Origin: Salibaculum halophilum
GTDB taxonomy: Bacteria > Pseudomonadota > Alphaproteobacteria > Rhodobacterales > Rhodobacteraceae
Length of the DNA: 64,000 nt
Assembly (NCBI RefSeq): GCF_002094885.1
Contig: NZ_MSIT01000011.1
Span: 28,633 to 92,632, forward strand
Reading direction: 5' to 3'
Positions 51,322 through 59,292 of the stretch are shown here, piece after piece. The translations under genes were made by a program, and so were the position numbers. The notes beneath the pieces were generated by a model that did not search any database, was not told the DNA's origin, and saw only the letters and a program-made list of their open reading frames with translations. Position 1 is the first letter of the stretch, and each line of letters begins with the position of its first letter.

Positions 51322-53235
51322 ATGCGTCTGTCGGAGCTATTCATTCGTGTCGCCGTCTTCGCGTTGGCAGCGGTGCTCTGCGTGGTGGCGGCGCGGACGG
51401 CGGTGCAGACGGTCGAACGGACATCGGTCGCGGCGGTGGAGTCCGCCCTTGGGGATCGCGGGCTGGGCTTTGCCTCGGTGATCGGCGACGGGCTGCAGAT
51501 CGTGCTCGAGGGCGAGGCGGGCAGTGAGGCCGAGCGGTTCCGGGCGATCTCCACAGCCGGCCGACAGGTCGACGCCAGCCGCGTCATCGACAACATGTCC
51601 GTCGCCGATCCCAACGGGGTCGCGCCGCCGGAATTCTCGATGGAGGTGCTACGCAACGACAGCGGCATCTCGGTGATCGGGTTGATCCCGGACGCGACCG
51701 ACCGCGCCGGGCTCAACGCCAGACTGCAGGACCTGGCCGAGGCGCCCGACGACGTCGCCGACCTGCTGGAGACCGCCGACTACCCGCGCCCCGCCGGATG
51801 GGAGCCGGCGGTCGACTATGCCATGCGCGCGCTGGCCGCCCTGCCGCGATCCAAGGTTTCGGTTCGGGCGGGCCGCGTCACTGTCGAGGCCATTGCCGAG
51901 TCCGACACCGAGAAGGCCCGGCTGGAGCGGGACCTCGCGCGCAACCGCCCCGAGGGGGTCGAGGTCGACCTGCAGATCATGGCCCCGCGCCCGGTGATCA
52001 CGCCCTTCACAACCCGGTTCGTCAAGGATGACACAGGTGCGCGCTTCGAAAGCTGCCTGGCAGACACGCCCGAGGCCGAAGAGCGCATCGTCGCCGCCGC
52101 CCGCGATGCCGGGGCCAAGGGGCGCGTGGGCTGCACCCAGGCGTTGGGCGCGCCCTCGGGGACCTGGGCGCAGGCGGTGGAGCGATCCATCGCGGCGGTG
52201 GCCGACCTTGGCGGCGGGACCGTGACGCTGTCGGACGCCGATATCACGCTGGTCGCACCGCAGGGAACCGAAGAAGACCGGTTCGACAGCGTGGCCGGCG
52301 CCCTGGAGAATGCCCTGCCGGATCTCTACGCGCTGGAGGCGGTGCTGCCGCGGGCGCCCGAGGACGCCCCCGAGGGGACGCCGCAGTTCATTGCCACGCT
52401 CAGCCCCGAGGGGATGGTCCAGCTACGCGGACGGGTCTCGGACCCCTTGTTGAACACAACGGCCGAGAACTATGCCCGCGCGCGGTTCGGGTCCGACGAC
52501 ATCACCATGGGCACACGCGTGGTCGAAGGGCTGCCCGAGGACTGGAGCGTACGCGTCCTGGCCGGCCTCGACGCGCTGTCCGCGCTGTCCAACGGGGCGG
52601 TCGTGGTCGAACCCGGCCGCGTCGCCGTGCGCGGCAAGTCCGGCGACGAAGACGCCGGGGCCAAGGTGTCGCGCCTGCTGATCGACAAGTTGGGCGAGGA
52701 TCAGGATTTCGAGATCGACGTCACCTATGTCGAGGACCTGGACCCGATCGCGGCCATGCCGACGGATGAAGAGTGCCTGGCGCAGATCCAGACTGTGACC
52801 GCCGATCGCAAGATAACCTTCGAGCCGGGATCGGCCACGATTTCCGGCCCGGCCATATCGGTGGTGGACGACATCGCCGACATCCTGCGCCGCTGCGCCG
52901 ACCTGCGCATCGAGATCGCGGGCTACACCGACAGCCAGGGCCGCGAGGTCATGAACCAGCGCCTGTCAAAGCAGCGCGCGCAGGCGGTGCTCGCGGCGCT
53001 GCGAATGCGGCGGGTGCCGACATCGAGCTTCCGCGCCGTGGGCTACGGCGAGGAAAACCCGATCGCCGATAACGACACCGAAGAGGGCCGCGAGGCCAAC
53101 CGCCGGATCGAGTTCTCGCTGATCGAGCCGGAGGGCGCGGACAGCACGGAAGAAGACGCGACCGCTGCGGCGACGGATGACGGGGACGGCGGCGAAGGCG
53201 GCGAAGATGCCGCGACGGGAGAGACGGATGAATAG
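51322..53235 (+). CDS. Envelope protein with BON-like repeats and C-terminal OmpA domain
   Basis: A 637-residue protein with an N-terminal signal anchor (residues 7-27) and about four beta-alpha repeats resembling BON domains (roughly residues 30-95, 170-230, 280-345 and 410-480). The OmpA/MotB peptidoglycan-binding domain follows (ITFEPGSATIS, then GYTDSQGREVMNQRLSKQRAQAV and the closing NRRIEFSL). The tail is acidic and of low complexity. The start follows GAGGAC; an upstream in-frame ATG is unlikely. BON plus OmpA recalls mycobacterial ArfA. Its 3' end overlaps the coiled-coil gene by eight bases. Confidence 0.85.
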   Translation: MRLSELFIRVAVFALAAVLCVVAARTAVQTVERTSVAAVESALGDRGLGFASVIGDGLQIVLEGEAGSEAERFRAISTAGRQVDASRVIDNMSVADPNGVAPPEFSMEVLRNDSGISVIGLIPDATDRAGLNARLQDLAEAPDDVADLLETADYPRPAGWEPAVDYAMRALAALPRSKVSVRAGRVTVEAIAESDTEKARLERDLARNRPEGVEVDLQIMAPRPVITPFTTRFVKDDTGARFESCLADTPEAEERIVAAARDAGAKGRVGCTQALGAPSGTWAQAVERSIAAVADLGGGTVTLSDADITLVAPQGTEEDRFDSVAGALENALPDLYALEAVLPRAPEDAPEGTPQFIATLSPEGMVQLRGRVSDPLLNTTAENYARARFGSDDITMGTRVVEGLPEDWSVRVLAGLDALSALSNGAVVVEPGRVAVRGKSGDEDAGAKVSRLLIDKLGEDQDFEIDVTYVEDLDPIAAMPTDEECLAQIQTVTADRKITFEPGSATISGPAISVVDDIADILRRCADLRIEIAGYTDSQGREVMNQRLSKQRAQAVLAALRMRRVPTSSFRAVGYGEENPIADNDTEEGREANRRIEFSLIEPEGADSTEEDATAAATDDGDGGEGGEDAATGETDE

Positions 53236-53542
53236 AACGGAGTTCATCATCGCCACGGCGATCGTGCTGTTCGTGGCCTTTTCGCTGGGCTGGTTCGCGA
53301 ACTGGCTGATCAACCGGTTCACGCGGGTCAGCAAGTCCGAGGTCGGCGAATTGGACAAGATGGCCCAGGCCCTGCACGAGGCCGAGGAGACGCGCGACCA
53401 GGCGATCACCTACCTGCAGCAGCGCGAGGCCGAGATGACCAACCAGATGGCCCAGACCGAGGCGGAACTGCGCGCCGCCATGGACGGGCTGCGCGCCGCC
53501 CGCGCCGAGGCCGAGGACCTGCGTAGCCGGCTGGAGCGGTAG
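53228..53542 (+). CDS. Small single-pass membrane protein with coiled coil
   Basis: A 104-residue protein: one transmembrane helix (residues 5-27) then a continuous charged coiled coil to the end (LDKMAQALHEAEETRDQAI, EAEMTNQMAQTEAELRAAMDGL). Family not recognised. The start overlaps the OmpA-type gene's end by eight bases, so the two are co-translated and may form an envelope complex (inference). Confidence 0.82.
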   Translation: MNRTEFIIATAIVLFVAFSLGWFANWLINRFTRVSKSEVGELDKMAQALHEAEETRDQAITYLQQREAEMTNQMAQTEAELRAAMDGLRAARAEAEDLRSRLER

Positions 53543-53607
53543 TCCAGGGCGATCGGCTGGCGCGACCGGCGCGACCCGGCAAGACCCAACCGGTCGATAT
53601 ACCTGAA

Positions 53608-53633
53608 CAGGGCGCTGATCGCGCGGCGCCCTG
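53608..53633. terminator. Hairpin in the convergent gap after the coiled-coil gene
   Basis: A perfect 8-bp stem (CAGGGCGC with GCGCCCTG) and 10-base loop within the 207-base gap between converging genes. No U-tract. The rest of the gap shows nothing recognisable. Confidence 0.35.
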
Positions 53634-53749
53634 GTGCCGTGTCCTGCTGCCGGTGTGGGCAGCCGGGGGTGGTGGATGTTGGCACCCTGCACGGGCGGTC
53701 GAACCGCTGTCGATGAAGCGCAGGGTCGTGGCGATCGGGCGCCGTGCCC

Positions 53750-54718
53750 TTACTCGGGCGCTGTGTCCGGGGCCTCGGGCGTGGCGGGCGGATCGGGCGA
53801 GACATCGGGGGCTGCCTCCGGCGGTGCCGCGGGGCCGCTATCGGTGCCCTCCATCGCGGCCGTCAGGTCTTGCAGGGTGAGGTCCAGCCAAAGGCGCCAC
53901 GCGTCGACCTGCGCGACATAGGCCGTCAGCGGATCGGCCAACTGCGGCACCCGCGCGCCGATCTGCGGGGCGAAGGCATAGGCCAGGGCGGCCAGGACGG
54001 CCAGGCCGACGACAAGCAGGAACCCGAGCCGGAAACCGCCCGATTTCCGCGGCGGCTCCGATTCTTCGGCAGGCGCGGCGGTGACCTCGCCGCCCGAGCG
54101 CAGGGTGGAGTTGATCTCGTCGATGTCGGGCAGCATGTCGCGGCGGCTCTGGTCCTGCTCGGGTTGCGCGGCGACCGTGGCCGCGGCGGCCGCGGCGGTG
54201 GCGGCAGGACCACGGGGTTCGGAGGTGTCCTGCCCGCGCAGCCGGGCCATGCGGCGGCGCGCCTCGGCACCGCGCTGGTCCTCAGGCGTGGCGCTGTCGT
54301 CAAGGCCGAGGTCGGGTTGATTTTCGAGGGCCGCCGCCTCGGCCCGACGGGCGGCTTCCTCGCGCTCGCGTTCCTCGCGCAGGATGTCGGCAACCTCCGG
54401 GTCGAGGGTGCGGCGCTCGGGCCGGCTTGGCGATTCGGGCGCCTGATCGGACGCGGGGTCCGGTTCCGGTTCCGCCTCCGCGGCAGCGTCCGGCGTGGGG
54501 TCGGGATCAGCCGCGCGCCAGTCATCGGACTCCGGTGCATCGGCCTCGTCCGGTGCGGGGACCGCGTCCGGTGCGGGCGTTGCCGTCGTGGCCACCGTGC
54601 CCGGCTGTTCAAACCAGGTATGGCCGCAGTTTGAGCATTGCACGTCCCGGCCGCTCTCCGGGATGACATCGTCGGCAACCTCGTATTCTGCGCCGCAGTT
54701 GGGGCATGCCAGCCGCAT
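53750..54718 (-). CDS. Membrane protein with N-terminal MJ0042-type zinc finger
   Basis: A 322-residue protein. The first 40 residues hold two CxxC pairs (CPNCGAEYEV, CSNCGHTW), the MJ0042 zinc-finger pattern. Then comes a long acidic, Pro/Ala/Asp-rich linker with a charged helical section (residues about 40-215). One transmembrane helix follows near residues 232-250 (GFLLVVGLAVLAALAYAFAP), and then a short external tail. The zinc finger is cytoplasmic if the topology is N-in. It is divergent from ftsE, and proteins of this kind are often found next to ftsEX in alphaproteobacteria as far as I recall. Function unknown. Confidence 0.85.
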   Translation of the reverse strand: MRLACPNCGAEYEVADDVIPESGRDVQCSNCGHTWFEQPGTVATTATPAPDAVPAPDEADAPESDDWRAADPDPTPDAAAEAEPEPDPASDQAPESPSRPERRTLDPEVADILREEREREEAARRAEAAALENQPDLGLDDSATPEDQRGAEARRRMARLRGQDTSEPRGPAATAAAAAATVAAQPEQDQSRRDMLPDIDEINSTLRSGGEVTAAPAEESEPPRKSGGFRLGFLLVVGLAVLAALAYAFAPQIGARVPQLADPLTAYVAQVDAWRLWLDLTLQDLTAAMEGTDSGPAAPPEAAPDVSPDPPATPEAPDTAPE

Positions 54719-54895
54719 TTGTCGGCTCCTTTCCCCGTGCCGGGGCCTGTTTCTGCTCTTGCCGCGAAAGCCTACCCGCAGGCCGCTGGCGGCGCAAAGT
54801 ATTTGCGACCTGCGGGGCCGAGGCGGATTTCCCCCGTGGCCAATTGCATACAGATGGCTTTTCCGCCAGAACATCGCCAAGAGGGGGAGACGGGC

Positions 54896-55567
54896 GTGAT
54901 CGAGCTGGACAGTGTCGCATACAGCTACGGCGGCGGGGAGTTGTTTTCCTCGGTTTCGCTGTCCCTCGCGCCGGGGTCGTTCCACTTCCTGACCGGCCCG
55001 TCCGGGGCCGGCAAGACCACACTGCTCAAGCTTTGCTACGGCGAGTTGACGGCCACCTCGGGCCATGTCCGCCTTTTCGGACGCGACACCCGCGCGCTGG
55101 GGCGTGACGGTATCGCGCAGCTGCGCCGCCGCGTCGGCGTGGTGCACCAGGATTGCCAGTTCCTCGATCACCTGCCCGTGGCCGAGAACATCGCCCTGCC
55201 GCTGACCGTCTCGGGGCGCGAGACCGCCCCCGATGACCTGGACGCGCTGCTGGGCTGGGTCGGGCTGCGCCGGCAGGCCGGGCAGCTGCCGCCCGAACTC
55301 TCTGGCGGGGAACGCCAGCGCGCCGCGCTGGCCCGGGCCGTCATCATGTCGCCGGACGTGATCCTGGCCGATGAACCCACCGGCAACGTCGACTGGGATA
55401 TGTCCCAGCGGCTCTTGACGCTGCTGATCGAATTGAACCGTCTTGGCAAGACCGTGCTGATCGCCAGCCATGACCTGGCGCTGATCCGGGCCGCCAAGTC
55501 CGAGGTCGAGGTGCGGGTACTGCGCCTCAAGGACCGGCGCGTCCAGGCCGCGGGGGCGCACCTGTGA
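54896..55567 (+). CDS. ftsE: Cell-division ATP-binding protein FtsE
   Basis: A 223-residue ABC ATPase starting with GTG (GGGGGAGA upstream). Walker A is GPSGAGKTT, the Q-loop region HQDCQFLDHLPVAENIALP is typical of FtsE, the signature is LSGGERQR and Walker B VILADEPTG. With FtsX it activates periplasmic cell-wall amidase regulators during division. A longer upstream reading of the frame is a shadow. Stop and ftsX start overlap (TGATG). Confidence 0.94.
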   Translation: MIELDSVAYSYGGGELFSSVSLSLAPGSFHFLTGPSGAGKTTLLKLCYGELTATSGHVRLFGRDTRALGRDGIAQLRRRVGVVHQDCQFLDHLPVAENIALPLTVSGRETAPDDLDALLGWVGLRRQAGQLPPELSGGERQRAALARAVIMSPDVILADEPTGNVDWDMSQRLLTLLIELNRLGKTVLIASHDLALIRAAKSEVEVRVLRLKDRRVQAAGAHL

Positions 55568-56469
55568 TGGAGCGGCTGCGCCGAATGCTCGGGCTGATGG
55601 CCGGTGATCCGCAAGCCGACCGGGTGGTGCCGCCCACCGGGTTCACCGCGCGGCTGACGGTGCTGTCGGCGGCGGCCATGGCCTTTCTGGCGGTCTTCGC
55701 TCTGGCCATGTCGCTGGCAACGGGGCGGCTGGCCGATCGCTGGTCACAGGAGCTGGCGCGCACCTCGACCCTGCGCATCTCGGCGCCCGCGGACCAGATG
55801 CAGGCACAGACCCGGGCCGCCGTCGAGGTGTTGCAGACGACGCCCGGCGTCGCCGAGGCGCGGCCCCTGACAGCCGACGAACAGCGCGCCCTGCTGGACC
55901 CGTGGTTCGGCCCCGACCTGCCGGTCGAGACGCTGCCGATCCCCAAGCTGGTCGAGATCGTGGAAGAGGGCGCGGGCTATGACCCGGCCGGATTGCGCGC
56001 GCGGCTCCAGGCCGAGGTGCCGGGCGCCGTGCTGGACGATCACGGACGCTGGCGCGACCCGCTGTTGCGCGCGGCGGGGCGGCTGCGGCTTCTGGCCGGG
56101 GTCTCCATGGGCCTGATCGCGCTGACCATGGCGGCGATGATCACCCTGGCGGCGAATGCGGCGCTGGCGGCCAATGCCCAGGTGATCCGGGTTCTGCGGC
56201 TGGTGGGTGCGCGGGATACCTACATCGCGCGGGCCTTCGTGCGCCGCTTCACCCTGCGCGCCCTGAGCGGGGCAGCCGCCGGCACGCTGCTGGGGGCGCT
56301 GGCGGTTTGGGCCTTGCCCGAAGCGGACGTCGCGGGCGGTTTCCTGACCGGGCTGGGGTTCCAGGGCTGGCACTGGCTGCAGCCGCTGCTGATCCCGCTC
56401 CTGGCGGCGCTGGTCGCGTTCTTCGCAACCCGGCAGGCGGCCCTGCGCAGCCTGAAGGAGCAATCCTGA
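55567..56469 (+). CDS. ftsX: Cell-division membrane protein FtsX
   Basis: A 300-residue FtsX: four transmembrane helices (one near residues 30-50, three between about 175 and 295) with the periplasmic loop (about 55-170) that binds the amidase activator. The segment IRVLRLVGARDTYIARAFVRRF between helices 2 and 3 is the coupling region to FtsE. It overlaps ftsE and plsC by TGATG. Confidence 0.93.
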   Translation: MERLRRMLGLMAGDPQADRVVPPTGFTARLTVLSAAAMAFLAVFALAMSLATGRLADRWSQELARTSTLRISAPADQMQAQTRAAVEVLQTTPGVAEARPLTADEQRALLDPWFGPDLPVETLPIPKLVEIVEEGAGYDPAGLRARLQAEVPGAVLDDHGRWRDPLLRAAGRLRLLAGVSMGLIALTMAAMITLAANAALAANAQVIRVLRLVGARDTYIARAFVRRFTLRALSGAAAGTLLGALAVWALPEADVAGGFLTGLGFQGWHWLQPLLIPLLAALVAFFATRQAALRSLKEQS

Positions 56470-57203
56470 TGCAGCTCGTTCAATGGCTGCGCTCGCTCGT
56501 CTTCGTCGTGGTCATCTACGCCGCGATGATACCTTATGGCCTGATTTATCTTCCGGCGGCGCTGCGCGGCCGCGACGGGGCCATCGCCGCCTGCCATGCC
56601 TGGTGCCGTTTCGTGAAACGGGCCGCGCCCTGGATGGTCGGCATCCGCACCGAGGTGCGCGGGACGCCGCCGGCCGGGGAATGCCTGATCGCCGCCAAGC
56701 ACCAGAGCTTCCTCGACATCATCCTGATCTATTCCAGCGTGCCGCGCGGCAAGTTCATCATGAAGACCGAGCTGACGAAGGCACCGATCCTGGGGTGGTA
56801 TGCCCTGCGCATCGGCTGCGTGCCGGTTGACCGGGGCAAGCGCGCGCAGGCGGTGCAGCGCATGGTGGCCGACGTGGCCGCGGGCCGGGCTGACCCGGGG
56901 CAATTGATCATCTACCCGCAGGGCACGCGCATCACACCGGGGGTGAAAGCGCCCTACAAGGTGGGCACTTCGGTGCTTTATACCGAGTCCGGTCAGCCCT
57001 GCGTGCCGGTGGCCTGCAACGTGGGCCTGTTCTGGCCGCGCAAGGGGATCATGCGCCGGCCTGGCATCGCGGTGGTGGAGTTCCTCGACCCGATCCCGTC
57101 GGGCCTGTCCGGCCCCGATTTCATGAAGACGCTGGAACGCCGGATTGAAGACAGGTCCGATGCCCTGATGGCCGAGGCCTGCGTTACGGTGATCGCGTCA
57201 TGA
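56469..57203 (+). CDS. plsC: 1-acyl-sn-glycerol-3-phosphate acyltransferase
   Basis: A 244-residue membrane-associated acyltransferase making phosphatidic acid. The catalytic HX4D is KHQSFLD; GCVPVDRGKR is motif II and IYPQGTRITPG motif III. One N-terminal hydrophobic helix. It starts within the ftsX stop codon, joining phospholipid synthesis to the division operon. Together with plsY at 46 kb it gives both glycerolipid acylation steps. Confidence 0.93.
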   Translation: MQLVQWLRSLVFVVVIYAAMIPYGLIYLPAALRGRDGAIAACHAWCRFVKRAAPWMVGIRTEVRGTPPAGECLIAAKHQSFLDIILIYSSVPRGKFIMKTELTKAPILGWYALRIGCVPVDRGKRAQAVQRMVADVAAGRADPGQLIIYPQGTRITPGVKAPYKVGTSVLYTESGQPCVPVACNVGLFWPRKGIMRRPGIAVVEFLDPIPSGLSGPDFMKTLERRIEDRSDALMAEACVTVIAS

Positions 57204-57356
57204 CCCCGAGGAAAGGCATGGTCCTGCTGCCGGGAGCCGAGAACGTGGTACGGGTGACCTGAAACGCGATCGTCAGCGCCGATCCCGAGGTTACCGGCCA
57301 GGTCCTGCAGCAGGGCCGGAGCCCCAGCGGCGGGCACCGCGTGACGCCGTGATAGG

Positions 57357-58769
57357 CTAGGCGTTCAGGTCCTCCAGCAGCCGGCCGTGACGGCCGGTTT
57401 CCTGCACCAGCTGGCCGAAGGTCCCGATCCCCTTGCCCTCCAGCAGCGGCAGCAGCTTGACCAGCGCTTCGGCCGTGGCGCGGGCATCGCCCAGCGCGGT
57501 ATGGCGCAGATCGGACGGGAGGGTCACGTCCAGCCGCGCACAGAGCGCGTCCAGCGAGTGCTCGGCGTTGGTGCCGAAAACCACCGCCGACAGCAGAACC
57601 GTGTCCACCACCGGATGGGGCCATTCGACACCCATCTCAGGGGCGAACCGGCGCAACAGCCCGATGTCGAAGGGCGCGTTGTGCGCGACAAGAACCGAGT
57701 CGCGCGCGAAATGGTGCAGGGCGCGGCCCGCCGCGCCGATGTCCGGGGCGCCCCTGACGTGATGGTCGCCGACCTTGTGTATCCGGGTCGCGGCGGGCGG
57801 GATCGGGCAGCCGGGATCGACATAGGTGTCGATCTCCTCACCCTCAATGATGCGGCCGCCCAGAACCCGCACGGCGCCGATCTGAACGATGGCGTCCTGC
57901 GCCACCGACAGCCCTGTGGTTTCCGTGTCGAAGGGCACGAAGCTCAGGTCGCGCAACGGGGTGTCGGAAATTTCCTGTGTCCCGGGGCTTGTCATCAGGT
58001 CGAAATCGAACACCAGCGGACGCGGGGCCGGTTGCGGGTGGTCCCGCGCCGCCACCTCGATGAAGACGATGAACCCGTCGTCGCCGAGCGCCTTGACCCG
58101 CGCGTCATGGGCCGTTGCGCCGGTGGGGTCCGGCAGGTCGAACGCGGCTTCCGGCGTCTCGGGCGACAGCCTATCCATCGCGGCCCGCAACGGGGCGAGG
58201 TCGTAGTAATCCGCCAGCGGTGCCTTCAGGCGCGGCGGCGCGACCCGCGCGAGGACATCGGCCGCCTGCGCATCGTAGAGGACGATTTCCAGCGACGGGT
58301 TCAGCAGGATCGTGGCCAGCGGCATTTCCGTCAGCAGGGCGGTCAGGCGGTCGGATTCCGACCGCAGGCGCCGGGTTTCCTGTGCGACATGCGCCGCCGA
58401 GTCCATGACCGTGCTGCTCACGCTCTCGGTCAGGGCCTGCGCGGCCGGGGCGAGGTCGCCGAGATAGCGCGCCGCCTCGGCGTCGACCGCGCTGTCGACG
58501 CCCGCATGGGCGCGCAGGCGCAGCGAGGCCGACAGCGTGTTGATCGGCTTGGCGACGTATTCGTCGAACAACAGCCACACGCCCAGGGCCAGCCCGGTAT
58601 TGACGAAGGCGAAGACGACGAAGGCGGTGACGAAGGGCGCGGTCGGCAGCGCCGCCTCGGCCCGCGACCAGCCCAGCCAGAGCGCCCCGGCCGCCAGCGC
58701 CGCCCCGCCGGCCGCCAGAAGGCAGAAGAACAGGAAGATCCGCAGGCGCAGGCCGAGGCGTGTCAGCAT
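57357..58769 (-). CDS. Membrane-tethered DnaQ-like 3'-5' exonuclease with HAMP/PAS-like sensor part
   Basis: A 470-residue fusion. Residues 1-67 hold two transmembrane helices with a very short external loop. KPINTLSASLRLRAHAG begins a HAMP-like linker, and residues about 140-240 look like a PAS domain (LLTEMPLATILLNPSLEIVLYD). From about residue 275 there is a DEDDh exonuclease: Asp281/Glu283 in FDTETTG, VAHNAPFDIGLL and HTALGDARATAEAL. Such proteins resemble sensor kinases whose kinase has been replaced by an exonuclease. It is the last gene of the acetate-permease block, one base after the small membrane protein gene. Confidence 0.85.
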   Translation of the reverse strand: MLTRLGLRLRIFLFFCLLAAGGAALAAGALWLGWSRAEAALPTAPFVTAFVVFAFVNTGLALGVWLLFDEYVAKPINTLSASLRLRAHAGVDSAVDAEAARYLGDLAPAAQALTESVSSTVMDSAAHVAQETRRLRSESDRLTALLTEMPLATILLNPSLEIVLYDAQAADVLARVAPPRLKAPLADYYDLAPLRAAMDRLSPETPEAAFDLPDPTGATAHDARVKALGDDGFIVFIEVAARDHPQPAPRPLVFDFDLMTSPGTQEISDTPLRDLSFVPFDTETTGLSVAQDAIVQIGAVRVLGGRIIEGEEIDTYVDPGCPIPPAATRIHKVGDHHVRGAPDIGAAGRALHHFARDSVLVAHNAPFDIGLLRRFAPEMGVEWPHPVVDTVLLSAVVFGTNAEHSLDALCARLDVTLPSDLRHTALGDARATAEALVKLLPLLEGKGIGTFGQLVQETGRHGRLLEDLNA

Positions 58770-58770
58770 G

Positions 58771-59289
58771 TCAGCCCTCGCAGACGCGTCTCAGGATCGG
58801 GTCGTCGTCGGGCATGGTTTCCCAGTCGGCGTCGGCCACGCGGCCGTCTTTAGCAAAGGCCGCCCCGTCGATCAGCAGGGCCGCGCGCCCCTCGGTGCAG
58901 TCGAACAGCATCGGTGCCTGGTTGACCGGCGACCAGCGCCCGAAGAAATAGAGATCGGCCATGCGCTGGCCGGGCAGGGCGGGGTTGCGGCGCAGGGTGC
59001 CGGTGTCGACGGCGACGAACCGCTTGGTATAGGGCCAGATCTGCGTCCAGGGCCGCAGCCAGCCGTGTTCCTGCACGGTGCGCGCGATCTCCACGCCCTC
59101 GGGCAGGCGATCCGCGGTGCGGTCGAACCAGGTGTATTCGTTCGAGATCGTCATCGCGATCATCCCGGCCCCGGCGGCCACGGGCATCAGCCAGCGCGGC
59201 AGCCGGCGCCCCGCCAGACGGTTCGCGACCATGACGATCCCGGCGCAGGCGATCCCGGCGAAGACTGTGGCGATCAGTTCGACAAACAT
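58771..59289 (-). CDS. Membrane protein of unknown function in the acetate-permease block
   Basis: A 172-residue protein with two N-terminal transmembrane helices (about residues 4-24 and 33-50) and a soluble periplasmic-looking domain (for example IWPYTKRFVAVDTGTLRRNP, then LYFFGRWSPVNQAPMLFDCTEG). Family not recognised. It is packed three bases after the DUF294 gene and one base before the exonuclease gene. Confidence 0.8.
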   Translation of the reverse strand: MFVELIATVFAGIACAGIVMVANRLAGRRLPRWLMPVAAGAGMIAMTISNEYTWFDRTADRLPEGVEIARTVQEHGWLRPWTQIWPYTKRFVAVDTGTLRRNPALPGQRMADLYFFGRWSPVNQAPMLFDCTEGRAALLIDGAAFAKDGRVADADWETMPDDDPILRRVCEG

Positions 59290-59292
59290 GGC

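Noticed and set aside
57200..57262. 20-codon ORF after plsC.
   Set aside because: Too short, no Shine-Dalgarno, no hydrophobic or charged pattern; the rest of the 153-base gap also shows nothing recognisable.
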